Positions 44,134 through 52,885 of a DNA stretch of 64,000 bases are shown here, piece after piece. A program made the translations under genes and the position numbers. This DNA is from an uncultured Eubacterium sp. (GTDB lineage: Bacteria > Bacillota > Clostridia > Lachnospirales > Lachnospiraceae): the NCBI GenBank assembly GCA_945946665.1, contig CAMEWO010000002.1, forward strand, positions 62,001-126,000. Direction: 5' to 3'. Positions within the stretch are counted from its first letter, which is position 1. Each line of letters starts with the position of its first letter. The notes under the pieces were generated by a model that was given only the letters and a program-made list of their open reading frames with translations, had not been told where the DNA came from and made no database searches.

Positions 44134-44946
44134 TTAACCGAGAAGTGAAAGAACACCCTGGTTTGACTGATTTGCCTGTGCAAGCATTGACTGGCCAGCC
44201 TGTGAAAGAATGTTGTTCTTTGAGTACTGTACCATCTCAGCAGCCATATCTGTATCACGGATACGTGATTCAGCTGACTGAGTATTCTCAGCAGTTGTAT
44301 CCAGGTTGTTGATTGTGTGCTCAAGTCTGTTCTGAAGAGCACCCAGCTTAGATCTCTGTGTTGATACCTTATCAATAGCTGCCTGAATCTTTTTCATTGC
44401 CTCGCCAGCCTTTGAGAATGAAGAAACCTTCAATCCACTTACATCAAGTGATTTAGCATTCATGTTGCTGATAGAGATACCAATTGACTGTCCGCTAAGT
44501 GAACCAACCTGAAGATTCTTGTTCTTAAATGTACCATCTAACAGGTTCATTGTGTTGAACTGTGTTGTTGACTGGATTCTGTTAATCTCAGATGTTAACT
44601 GATTAACCTCCTGCTGAAGCGCTGTACGGTCTGTACTTGTGTTAGTGTCGTTAGCAGCCTGTGTTGCAAGTTCGTTCATTCTCTGTAAGATTGAGTGTGT
44701 CTCATTAAGAGCACCTTCAGCCACCTGGATAAGTGAGATACCATCCTGAGCGTTAGAAGAAGCTTTGTTAAGACCTCTGATCTGGCTTCTCATCTTCTCA
44801 GAAATTGAAAGACCTGCTGCGTCATCACCTGCACGGTTAATCTTGTAACCTGATGATAACTTCTCAGTTGACTTAGACAGTGCGCCTGTAACGCCGTTTA
44901 ACTGTCTGCTTGTGTTCATTGCTGTAAGATTGTGTTGTACTACCAT
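44134..44946 (-). CDS. Flagellin 2
   Basis: 270 residues starting MVVQHNLTAMNTSRQ; AAGGAGG precedes the ATG. It is a near twin of flagellin 1, with about 28 differences by eye, most of them conservative and concentrated at 103-115, 140-151 and the last 40 residues. No Cys. Exported by the flagellar apparatus with the FliS chaperone encoded upstream. Tandem duplication with separate promoters and terminators lets the two be regulated separately. The leader carries a GGA hairpin (see 44954-44989). Confidence 0.96.
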   Translation of the reverse strand: MVVQHNLTAMNTSRQLNGVTGALSKSTEKLSSGYKINRAGDDAAGLSISEKMRSQIRGLNKASSNAQDGISLIQVAEGALNETHSILQRMNELATQAANDTNTSTDRTALQQEVNQLTSEINRIQSTTQFNTMNLLDGTFKNKNLQVGSLSGQSIGISISNMNAKSLDVSGLKVSSFSKAGEAMKKIQAAIDKVSTQRSKLGALQNRLEHTINNLDTTAENTQSAESRIRDTDMAAEMVQYSKNNILSQAGQSMLAQANQSNQGVLSLLG

Positions 44947-44953
44947 AATTTTT

Positions 44954-44989
44954 TCCTCCTTGAAAAATTATTAGTGGCTTCCATGCCAC
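44954..44989 (-). promoter_or_regulatory. Putative CsrA-binding sites in the flagellin 2 leader
   Basis: On the minus strand, GTGGC-ATGGAA-GCCAC (44974-44989) presents ATGGA in the loop of a 5-bp stem, the preferred CsrA target. A second GGA site overlaps the Shine-Dalgarno AAGGAGG (44954-44960). Two-site arrangements like this are known for hag in Bacillus subtilis. csrA and fliW lie 4 kb away. Confidence 0.65.
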
Positions 44990-45055
44990 CTTTGATTTAA
45001 TTGTTTAGAAACAACCAGCCGTTATATTTATCAACTTGTTGTTCCTTGTACTTAT

Positions 45056-45083
45056 TATATCGGAATCAACCTGGAATAGTTAA
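45056..45083 (-). promoter_or_regulatory. SigD promoter of flagellin 2
   Basis: Minus-strand TTAA (45080-45083), 16-base spacer, CCGATATA (45056-45063), giving a leader of about 100 bases. Confidence 0.9.
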
Positions 45084-45102
45084 CCCCGTTATAAACATTT
45101 TT

Positions 45103-45594
45103 TTATTTTTTTTGATCCATGAACTGTGGAGCATCATCCAGCCTGTTCATGCTCTGGTAATAGGTGTTTGCCATCTGGGAACTTCTCCTGGCTGATTGTA
45201 CGCCCTTCCTTAGTTCTGCAAACCTTTCATCTACCAGTTTTCTGTTTCTTGCCTCTCCTGCTTCCACTTTAACGGACAGTTCTGTAACATCTCTGATAAG
45301 GGACTTGAATCTGGTAATCTCCTGACTATAGTTTTCCTTATCAGCCTCCAGTGTCTCCCTGACTCTTCGGAACAGATCATCAAATCCATTATCCAGCCTG
45401 TTAATTTCATCTACAAGAGCAGATTTCTTATCAATATTGTCCTGAAAAGCGTTGCCATCAAAATCTTCTGCCCCTATTAAAGCTTTCTGTTCATCATTAA
45501 GGACGACAAGCTTTTCCAGCACGCTCTTTTTCATTATCAGGCTTTCCGTCATAATCTGAATGTAATTATCTGTATTTCCCATACCTGCCACCAT
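45103..45594 (-). CDS. FlgN-like flagellar export chaperone
   Basis: Up to 163 residues, all helical with heptad-like spacing: MKKSVLEKLVVLNDEQKALI, then DKKSALVDEINRLDNGFDDLF and a charged C-terminus. This matches the FlgN family (export chaperone for the hook-filament junction proteins FlgK and FlgL, both encoded nearby). The start is uncertain: ATG 45594 has no ribosome site, while the fifth codon (ATG 45582) has GGTGG upstream. It is last in the flaG-fliD-fliS-flgN order. I leave the symbol out because the family call is by shape and context. Confidence 0.7.
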   Translation of the reverse strand: MVAGMGNTDNYIQIMTESLIMKKSVLEKLVVLNDEQKALIGAEDFDGNAFQDNIDKKSALVDEINRLDNGFDDLFRRVRETLEADKENYSQEITRFKSLIRDVTELSVKVEAGEARNRKLVDERFAELRKGVQSARRSSQMANTYYQSMNRLDDAPQFMDQKK

Positions 45595-45622
45595 TTCTTA
45601 AGAATTATGAAAGAAGCCAATC

Positions 45623-46072
45623 CTATTGAACCTTAACATCCTTGGCACGAACCATGACTTCCTTCCATGTATCTCTCATTCCACGGATTTCGTCAAGAGC
45701 CCTCTCAAGAATTTCTTTATCTTTTTTCATATTAGCTTCCACAAGAAGATCATATATGTAATTATATATTTTATCGAAGTCTTCTGCAACAGCATATTTA
45801 TGATTCAATGTAGCCTGAAATTCCATAATTATATTCTCAGCCTTAACAATATTGGTATGAACCTTGTTTAAATCATTCTGTTCCAGACCTATTAAAGCAA
45901 TATTACAGAATTTAATTGCTCCCTCATATAGAAGCAAAGTAAGCTCTGCCGGTGAGGCTGTCATAATCTTATTCCTGTTATACTGGTCAGCATAGGCCTG
46001 TCCTCCATGACCTCCTGTTGATGTATATGGTGACCCATATGCCGAATTGCCGTATCCCTGTGTGAATGCCAT
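45623..46072 (-). CDS. fliS: Flagellar export chaperone FliS
   Basis: 149 residues. A Gly/Tyr-rich N-terminus is followed by the FliS core YADQYNRNKIMTASPAELTL then LLYEGAIKFCNIAL, and a four-helix bundle. It binds the C-terminal part of flagellin before export and keeps it unpolymerised. It lies 27 bases after fliD. Confidence 0.95.
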   Translation of the reverse strand: MAFTQGYGNSAYGSPYTSTGGHGGQAYADQYNRNKIMTASPAELTLLLYEGAIKFCNIALIGLEQNDLNKVHTNIVKAENIIMEFQATLNHKYAVAEDFDKIYNYIYDLLVEANMKKDKEILERALDEIRGMRDTWKEVMVRAKDVKVQ

Positions 46073-46099
46073 TATTATATCCTCCGGTTAAATAATCAT

Positions 46100-48235
46100 T
46101 TATGAGAAGTATCCTGCAAGAGATGACTGTGTCTGGTTAAGCTTTGCCAGTGCTGATTCCATTGAAGAGAACTTCTTGTAATAGTAGTCTTCCCACTTGG
46201 TAATCTCGTCTTCCTTATCAGATATCTTAGAAGTATACGATGTGTACTCTTTAGTCATCTGCTTATCATTATACAGTGTATATGCACTGCTCACAGAAGA
46301 TGATGACATCTTCTTGCTTAAATCATTATATACGCTTGTAGCAAGCTGTGAGAAGAATGAGACAACGGTATCAGGATCACTTGCTATAGCAGCTCTTAAC
46401 TTATCATCATTACCTGATGAAGCATCATCATCCTTATCTCCATCAATGTGATACATGCCCTTTTCATTATCTGCCGCATCAAAGTAACCTAACGTCTTAA
46501 TTCCAAATGATGCCAGGCTGTACTTCTTGCCGTTGATTTCAAAAGACTGGGCCATAAGGTTCTTCATACTGCTGGATGCACTTCCTAATGTTGCATCCTT
46601 TCTTAAGAGGGAATCCTTAATCTTCTTCTCCCACTCCTTAACCTCATCCTCAGTCATTGCTTCCTTCTCATCACTGGTAAGAGGTTCATATCCCTTAGAG
46701 CTTGATGCGTTATAAGCTTCATCCATAGACTTTATAAGAGTGTTATACTCCTTGAAGAAATCCTTGATGCTGTTATATATGGCATCAGTATCTGTATTAG
46801 TTGTTATTGTAATTTCACCGTCAGTCTTCGCCTCTGCTGTTATGGTAAGACCATTGATGGCGAAATTATTAGTATTACTTGTATAAGTAGCTTTGTTAAG
46901 GATAATAGTAGCATCCTTACCTGTAACTCTTGCTGCGTCTTTGCTTGATGTAAGATTGCCATTCTGTATATCTTTAAGCATATTAACTGAATAAGCCACC
47001 TTAGCATCAATAGCAGCATCTGAATTACTTCTTATGGTGGCGTTCTCTGAATCAACCTCTGCTATTAATTTAGCATTAGCAGGGTCAGCAACAGCCTTGC
47101 CATCAGCATCTATGTTAACAAACTTTTCAGAGCTCTCAATATCCTTCAGAGCATTCTCATACTTATCCACCTGGCTCTGCATTGAGTCAATTGTACTCTT
47201 ACGGCTGTTAAACTCATCCAGCTTGCCATCTGCTTTGAGCTTGTCTGTATCATATACAATATTGCCTTTTTCATCTTTGACAACATCGCCTTTTTCATCA
47301 GTCTTTGCATATGAAGCATAATCGCTCTCAAAATCAGCTCTCAATTCGGAAACTCTGGCCTTTTGCTCATCTAATGTTGTTCCATTTGGCCAGGTATCGT
47401 TAGCTTCAATTGTCTTAATGGTCTCTTTAGCCGCATTATATCTGTCAGCATAAGTCTTAGCCCTGTCCTCGTAATTAATCTTCCTGCTCTCGTATGTACT
47501 CTGCTTTAATGCATCAAGAGCAGCTGTATCAGTGGCATAAGATGCCCACTTTTCATACTCCTTTGTCTCTGTATTATTAAGAGTAAATAGTCCCATCTTC
47601 TGTAAAGATTTAAGTCCGTCTTCATCTGAAGCTGTAATTGAGAAATCATGGTCAGCTCCTGATGTCTTAGAGCTTATGAAAAATCTCTGGTTGTTGGCGT
47701 CAAAGTTTGCATTAAGTCCTGCCTCCTTCAACTGGACAACAAACTGGTTAACAGTCATATCCTCTGTCAGCGTTATGTCCTTATTCTTACCCTCGGCTGA
47801 AACAGTTATTGTTCCGCTTGTAAGTCCTGTAATATCTGAAAGCTTGGTACTTCCATCTGCTTTCACAGAATTCCCCTTATCATCCTTCGCACTTACAACA
47901 CCGCCTGTAAGATATCCTGTTGACGCAAGCTCCTTAATCTCCAGTGTCTGTGTTCCGTTAACAGCTTCTGCGCCTGCTGTAACCTTTGCCTTAGTAGAAT
48001 CAGATACTGAAGCACTCTTTGCATTATAAGTCTTAGACAAACGTGCTGCTGAAAGCTTTCCACTATAGAAGCTGTAGATACTCTTATTCATGGCTTTCCA
48101 CGAATCCTGCTTCCACTGCAGCTTTGTCTGAGCCTTCACCATATTATCTTTCTGTAAAGTGTAACCAGACACAAGAGCAGAAACTAATGTTTCTGTATCA
48201 AGTCCTGATTGTAATCCCGACATTCTTATTGGCAT
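46100..48235 (-). CDS. fliD: Flagellar hook-associated protein 2 (filament cap)
   Basis: 711 residues, at the long end for the family. The N-terminus MPIRMSGLQSGLDTETLVSA is canonical, and the C-terminus with KISDKEDEITKWEDYYYKKF and LAKLNQTQSSLAGYFS forms the coiled D0 part. The centre has an enlarged helical insertion (about 235-390) rich in Lys, Asp and Ala. GGAG lies seven bases from the ATG. It caps the filament and folds incoming flagellin. The gene at 7356 is a distant second member. Confidence 0.95.
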   Translation of the reverse strand: MPIRMSGLQSGLDTETLVSALVSGYTLQKDNMVKAQTKLQWKQDSWKAMNKSIYSFYSGKLSAARLSKTYNAKSASVSDSTKAKVTAGAEAVNGTQTLEIKELASTGYLTGGVVSAKDDKGNSVKADGSTKLSDITGLTSGTITVSAEGKNKDITLTEDMTVNQFVVQLKEAGLNANFDANNQRFFISSKTSGADHDFSITASDEDGLKSLQKMGLFTLNNTETKEYEKWASYATDTAALDALKQSTYESRKINYEDRAKTYADRYNAAKETIKTIEANDTWPNGTTLDEQKARVSELRADFESDYASYAKTDEKGDVVKDEKGNIVYDTDKLKADGKLDEFNSRKSTIDSMQSQVDKYENALKDIESSEKFVNIDADGKAVADPANAKLIAEVDSENATIRSNSDAAIDAKVAYSVNMLKDIQNGNLTSSKDAARVTGKDATIILNKATYTSNTNNFAINGLTITAEAKTDGEITITTNTDTDAIYNSIKDFFKEYNTLIKSMDEAYNASSSKGYEPLTSDEKEAMTEDEVKEWEKKIKDSLLRKDATLGSASSSMKNLMAQSFEINGKKYSLASFGIKTLGYFDAADNEKGMYHIDGDKDDDASSGNDDKLRAAIASDPDTVVSFFSQLATSVYNDLSKKMSSSSVSSAYTLYNDKQMTKEYTSYTSKISDKEDEITKWEDYYYKKFSSMESALAKLNQTQSSLAGYFS

Positions 48236-48296
48236 AATAAAACTCCTTTCGCACCTCCGTGTGCATACAAAACTAATCCATCAGCCAAAGGACATA

Positions 48297-48725
48297 CTAC
48301 CTTCTCTCATCAACCATAAGTCCAGCCAGTTCCCATGCTTTCGCCAGCATCTCAAGAGCCTTCTCAGATGGAATCTCCCTGATTACTTCATTAGTCTCTT
48401 TGTCCTTAATCTTGATAGTAATCCTGTTTGTTGGCTCGTTGTAACCGAACTCTGCAATAGTATTCTGGTTAATTACCTTGTTGATTTCACTGACATCCTT
48501 CATGGTAGGCTGTCTCTGTTCAGACTGTTTTCCCTCATCTGAACCATTGTTATCCCTGGCTGCCTGTTCCTGACTTGCAGCTGTCACAGTTGAAGACTCC
48601 GCTGTTGCCTGTGTTGCAACTGCTGCCTGTGCTGTCTCGTTAACACGCACATTCTCATTAGATACCTTAACTGTTGAACCTGCTACACCTGTATTAGCTA
48701 CTCTGCTAATTGAATCAATTGCCAT
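48297..48725 (-). CDS. flaG: FlaG family protein
   Basis: 142 residues from ATG 48723-48725 (MAIDSISRVANTG), with GGAGG eight bases upstream; an upstream start is ruled out by this site. The C-terminal half has the FlaG pattern INKVINQNTIAEFGYNEPTN, then ITIKIKDKETNEVIREIP. The N-terminal half is Ala/Thr/Gln-rich and disordered. FlaG influences filament length in other genera. First gene of the SigD-driven flaG-fliD-fliS-flgN operon. Confidence 0.9.
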   Translation of the reverse strand: MAIDSISRVANTGVAGSTVKVSNENVRVNETAQAAVATQATAESSTVTAASQEQAARDNNGSDEGKQSEQRQPTMKDVSEINKVINQNTIAEFGYNEPTNRITIKIKDKETNEVIREIPSEKALEMLAKAWELAGLMVDERR

Positions 48726-48813
48726 TACATTCACCTCCGTGTGTGTAACCACTTAACTTTCCAGCGCCCTGTTCATATACGGCGCAGTTATTACAAATGT
48801 TATCTGTAAAATC

Positions 48814-48841
48814 TATATCGGAAAAAGTTATCCCAAATTAA
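48814..48841 (-). promoter_or_regulatory. SigD promoter of the flaG-fliD-fliS operon
   Basis: Minus-strand TTAA (48838-48841), 16-base spacer, CCGATATA (48814-48821), about 85 bases before flaG. Confidence 0.88.
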
Positions 48842-48893
48842 CCATGTATACCAAAATAATATATATAATACATTCGATAATTACAGATAAGCA

Positions 48894-49115
48894 TCATTTT
48901 CCAAAAAGCTTATTCAGGCTGTTAATATCCACTGATGCAACAGCTTCTTTGTTAGCTGCCTGAATCTGTGCATATACCTCTTTACGGTAAATTGGTACGG
49001 ATTTCGGTGCTGATATTCCAAGCTTAACCTGGTCACCCTTTATCTCTATTACTGTAATTTCGATATCATCATTAATAACAATTGCCTCGTCTTTTTTTCT
49101 TGATAATGCCAGCAT
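48894..49115 (-). CDS. csrA: Carbon storage regulator / flagellin translation repressor CsrA
   Basis: 73 residues from ATG 49113-49115 (MLALSRKKDEAIVINDDIEI); the family is short, and a longer frame to 49181 would run into fliW. It has the usual five-strand core with VKLGISAPKSVPIYRKEVY. The stop of fliW is one base upstream, so the two are translationally coupled. It binds GGA motifs in mRNA; likely targets are the flagellin leaders (44954-44989, and near 43850-43945). Confidence 0.96.
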   Translation of the reverse strand: MLALSRKKDEAIVINDDIEITVIEIKGDQVKLGISAPKSVPIYRKEVYAQIQAANKEAVASVDINSLNKLFGK

Positions 49116-49116
49116 C

Positions 49117-49578
49117 CTACTCACCATCCTTTCTGCTCTGTAACAAATCATATATTGGATAGCGAACAAGATAGTCTTCATTATCCGCTATAAGCTGTAT
49201 GCCCTTCATTGTATCTGTATTAAGGATAATTGGAGCTTTAAGATTACATGTCATCTTAGTGAGATCCGAAGGAACTGTCAATGTTACGAACACCTCCAGC
49301 TGAGCATCCTTAATATTCTGTCCAAGAGAATTAACAAGCTCATCCTCCACAATTGGATCATAGTCCTCTTTAATTAATTCCGGCTTGAGAATTGGAAGTG
49401 CCAGCGCTGGGTCATCTGTTGACTGAAGCCAGTAGATTACAGCCTCATCCCCCTTCTCTGCATCAAATACGATTGTGAAGCTTTTCTTGTCTTCGAAGCC
49501 AATCATACCCTTTTCAAATGTGAAGATTTTTTCTTCGCCTATCTCCATCTCGCCAAACCATTTTGTCTGTACTTTCAT
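49117..49578 (-). CDS. fliW: Flagellar assembly factor FliW
   Basis: 153 residues: VQTKWFGEMEIGEEKIFTFE, GMIGFEDKKSFTIV and LKAPIILNT are family blocks. FliW binds free flagellin or, alternatively, CsrA; when flagellin is exported FliW sequesters CsrA and flagellin translation rises. This three-node circuit is established in Bacillus subtilis and all parts are present here. AAGGGTGG precedes the ATG. Confidence 0.96.
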   Translation of the reverse strand: MKVQTKWFGEMEIGEEKIFTFEKGMIGFEDKKSFTIVFDAEKGDEAVIYWLQSTDDPALALPILKPELIKEDYDPIVEDELVNSLGQNIKDAQLEVFVTLTVPSDLTKMTCNLKAPIILNTDTMKGIQLIADNEDYLVRYPIYDLLQSRKDGE

Positions 49579-49633
49579 TATATAACCACCCTTCTTTGTT
49601 TAATATGTGCTTTTTAAGTCCACTCTGCGCAAA

Positions 49634-49667
49634 TTATAGTCACGGTTAATATTCTGGCTGACTATAA
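49634..49667. repeat. Inverted repeat between flgL and fliW
   Basis: TTATAGTCA (49634-49642) and TGACTATAA (49659-49667), a perfect 9-bp stem with a 16-base loop, located just after the flgL stop. It has no proper T-run, so it may attenuate or process rather than terminate. Confidence 0.5.
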
Positions 49668-49679
49668 TATACTATAATT

Positions 49680-51245
49680 TTACAGGAAATCCAACAATGT
49701 CTGCTGAACAACCTTGCTTGCAGCTGTCAGTGAAGCATTGTATACAAGCTGTGCTGATGAATACCCTACAATTACCTCCTCCAGGTCAATATCCTCATTC
49801 TGGGATTTAAGATTCTGGAAGTTAGTTTTCTGCTCTGTAAGCCTGCTCTTTGTAAGGTTAAGACGTGTCATTCTGTTACCCACATCTGCCTTGGCAAGAG
49901 AAGTCTGCTGCTGGTATGCCTGCATCTTTCCCACACCTGACTCAAATGCTTTAGTCATCTGTTCCTCTGCCAGCTCCTTCTGCTTGGTAAGCCCTTCCTT
50001 CATGGCAGTAAGTTTCTTCTGTGATGTCTCATCCTGGTATCTTGTCTCACCAAGCATTCCCTCAACCTTTTCTATCTGGTTTTCAAGATCCAGCACATTA
50101 TTAACAGCTGTGATAAGGTCATCTATGTCTCTTCCAAGATATATGTTAAAAGCATCATTGGCTTCAGTGTTAACCTTAAGCTTCTGTGAGAAATTCACAT
50201 TATACTCAATATCCTCATTCTTTTTTTTGTACTCTGTCTTATAATAATAATCATTAGGATTGTTATTTACACAGTCAAAATACATTATCGGATTCTGGTC
50301 ACCCTTCATGAAATTATTCTTTTCATATGTGAATGAGAAGCTGTCCGCCTCATAGAGCTTTTTGTATACATTTTCTCCAAATAAAAGTTCACCTGTTGTA
50401 GGATTGAAAGCCACCTCATCATCTTTCGGAATATAATTATCAGACCCCTTATCAGTCCTGCCACCAGCGTTGGTTATAGTATTCACAGCAATCTCTGTAA
50501 CGTTGCCCGCGCTGTCTGTGACTTTGATTTTAAAATCCTGGGATGATGTTGTTGTAACATTACCACTTGCATCAACAGTCTTGGTATCAATAGTATCAGA
50601 CACATCCTTATATCCAAGCTTAACCCTGTGAACCTCTTCAATATTAGGAGTAACCACATTGCCTGCTGCATCCGTTTCGTATTTCAGATTAAGAATGTCA
50701 TCTGTCTCATAGAAGTTAGTGTAGGCAACCTTCAAGTCCAGGTCTTCCCTGTTAAACTTCTGTGTAATAATGTAATCCACATCCTTTGCAGCATCATCCG
50801 ACTGATAGTTAAGAGGAATATCTGTCATATATCCAGTAAAGCAATATCTTCCGGCATACTCCACATCACCCTGTGAATAGTAGGCATCCCTTAATTTGTC
50901 AAGGCTTGTTGCAATGGTGTTTCTCTCTGATGAAGAATAGGAATCTGTTGAACCCTGTGTACAATATGAATACAGGTCCTGCAAGATAGAATACGCCTCA
51001 TCCAGTGCCCCCTCTGTAGTATCAAGCCATGATGAAGCATCAGGGATATTCTTATCCAGATACTGTGTAACCTGGTCAAGACTTGACCTTAATCTTAATG
51101 CACGAATGGCAATAACCGGGTCATCAGAAGGCTTATTAATCTTCTTCTGTGTTGACAGCTGGTTGTCCAGTGTATTCAACTGATTTTTATTAACCTGGAT
51201 ATTGGACATTGTGTTGTTAATCATCATCTGGTTAGTAATTCTCAT
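49680..51245 (-). CDS. flgL: Flagellar hook-associated protein 3 FlgL
   Basis: 521 residues. N-terminus MRITNQMMINNTMSNIQVNK and the block QKKINKPSDDPVIAIRALRL are typical of FlgL; the C-terminus VGYSSAQLVYNASLTAAS is flagellin-like. The central part (150-400) is expanded, with DASGNVTTTSS-type loops. It forms the outer hook-filament junction. It follows two flgK genes, 30 bases after the second. Confidence 0.95.
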   Translation of the reverse strand: MRITNQMMINNTMSNIQVNKNQLNTLDNQLSTQKKINKPSDDPVIAIRALRLRSSLDQVTQYLDKNIPDASSWLDTTEGALDEAYSILQDLYSYCTQGSTDSYSSSERNTIATSLDKLRDAYYSQGDVEYAGRYCFTGYMTDIPLNYQSDDAAKDVDYIITQKFNREDLDLKVAYTNFYETDDILNLKYETDAAGNVVTPNIEEVHRVKLGYKDVSDTIDTKTVDASGNVTTTSSQDFKIKVTDSAGNVTEIAVNTITNAGGRTDKGSDNYIPKDDEVAFNPTTGELLFGENVYKKLYEADSFSFTYEKNNFMKGDQNPIMYFDCVNNNPNDYYYKTEYKKKNEDIEYNVNFSQKLKVNTEANDAFNIYLGRDIDDLITAVNNVLDLENQIEKVEGMLGETRYQDETSQKKLTAMKEGLTKQKELAEEQMTKAFESGVGKMQAYQQQTSLAKADVGNRMTRLNLTKSRLTEQKTNFQNLKSQNEDIDLEEVIVGYSSAQLVYNASLTAASKVVQQTLLDFL

Positions 51246-51275
51246 ATTTCAAGCCACCTTTCTGTAGTCTGCTGC

Positions 51276-52862
51276 TTATACACCTGTCTGGTTAATAAGC
51301 TTATCGTATATCTGGTTCATAACTGACATCATCTTGGAATTCAGGTTGTAAGCCTGTTGGAACTTAACCAGATCCATAGCCTCCTCATCTGTATCCACAC
51401 CCATAATAGAAAGCCTCTGGTTATGAATGGATGTCTTTAAATTATTATAATTAGCATACAGGTTATTAGCCTTCTGTGCATCTATGGACATATCGCTGAC
51501 AATGCTTTCAAGATAATAGCTGGATGTTCCTCCATCAAATATTGTAGCTGTCTGAAGTTTTACAAGCTGTTCCATAACCTGAGCATCAGCCTCACCAGTA
51601 CTTTTACTGGTTTTAATTGCCAGAAGTTCCGGATTCTCAAGAAGTTCACTGTTAACAGCAATATTGTTTGCTGACATTGGCATACCATCTGTATGGACTG
51701 TAAATAATGGAATGCCTTCCTTAAGGCCATCTGACGTATAAGTTTTATTAGCCTCTTTATATGTTCCACTCACATCATCATATTTCTTTCCAGTCATTAT
51801 CTGGTTTACAGCATCAGAGAATATCTGAATGTACTCATTAAGCTGTGCCTGGAAATAAGGAACTCCTTTATAATCTGTGTTATTGTTATGCTGGGCAACA
51901 GTTTCCAGAATCTCATTGCCTCCTAAATCCTTTTTTCCGCTAAGTTGCTCTATAGTTCCATTATTACCATCTCTTATATCAATCAGTCCCCTCAGCTCAC
52001 CTCCAAGACTGTCGCTGTACATGTCAAATGCCTGTCCGGAAGTCCACCGGATATCATATAATCCAGCTGCATCTGATGCATTTCTCTTATCCTCTCTGGC
52101 AACAACTTCGAGAGTATTGTATCCATATGATGAAACCAGAGTCTGTCCATTAATTCTTACCTGATAATCCGTAAGATTATTTCCCAGTTCAATTTCAGTA
52201 ACATCAATATTAACGATTGATGAAAGTTCATCTACCATGGCATTTCTCTTATCCCTCAGGTCATTGGCATTCCCCGCATTAGCTTCAATCTGGTTAATCT
52301 GCCTGTTAAGGGCTGCTATATTCTTTGCCAGTGCATTAATCTGCTGTACTGCATCCTTAATCTCATTATTGGCATCTGCCTGTACATTTCTCAGGTTATT
52401 ATTAAGTGTATTAAAATAATCTGCCATACTCTTAGCATTGTTAATAAGCTGGTTCTTAGCTGATGCATCACCAGGAGTAAGGGTAAGCTGGTTAACTGCT
52501 TTAAAAAAATTATTGTATTCTGCCGTATAGCCCTGAAGGTTAACCTCATTAAGATAATCCTCAATCTGGCTCATATAATTCTGTTTAACAGAAAACTGTC
52601 CGTAATTGGCCATGTTATTGCGGTACTTTACATCATAGTAGCTGTCTCTTAACTGTTTAATCTGTGTAACAGTAACACCTCCGCCCAGTGTTCCGTATGT
52701 ATTATATGTCCTGATGGCATCTGCTGCAGTTTTTTCTGCCTCCTGCCTTGTATATCCGTCAGTATTGATATTGGATATATTATGACCTGATACATTAAGT
52801 GATGTATTAGCTGCCTGTAATCCTGAATATGCAATTGTTAGTCCGAAAAATGTTGAAGCCAT
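51276..52862 (-). CDS. flgK: Flagellar hook-associated protein 1 FlgK, copy A
   Basis: 528 residues: FGLTIAYSGLQAANTSLNVS with GHNISNINTDGYTRQEAE (rod/hook-type N-terminus), NDLRDKRNAMVDELSSIVNI in the D1 region, and a C-terminal FQQAYNLNSKMMSVMNQIYD coiled helix. A normal-sized FlgK, lying between a second FlgK and FlgL. The two FlgK proteins may occupy different rings or be alternatives. Confidence 0.93.
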   Translation of the reverse strand: MASTFFGLTIAYSGLQAANTSLNVSGHNISNINTDGYTRQEAEKTAADAIRTYNTYGTLGGGVTVTQIKQLRDSYYDVKYRNNMANYGQFSVKQNYMSQIEDYLNEVNLQGYTAEYNNFFKAVNQLTLTPGDASAKNQLINNAKSMADYFNTLNNNLRNVQADANNEIKDAVQQINALAKNIAALNRQINQIEANAGNANDLRDKRNAMVDELSSIVNIDVTEIELGNNLTDYQVRINGQTLVSSYGYNTLEVVAREDKRNASDAAGLYDIRWTSGQAFDMYSDSLGGELRGLIDIRDGNNGTIEQLSGKKDLGGNEILETVAQHNNNTDYKGVPYFQAQLNEYIQIFSDAVNQIMTGKKYDDVSGTYKEANKTYTSDGLKEGIPLFTVHTDGMPMSANNIAVNSELLENPELLAIKTSKSTGEADAQVMEQLVKLQTATIFDGGTSSYYLESIVSDMSIDAQKANNLYANYNNLKTSIHNQRLSIMGVDTDEEAMDLVKFQQAYNLNSKMMSVMNQIYDKLINQTGV

Positions 52863-52885
52863 AATCTACCTCCGCACTGATATTT

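Noticed and set aside
49116..49181. Longer CsrA frame
   Set aside because: CsrA proteins begin with MLxLxRK; the extension lies inside fliW.
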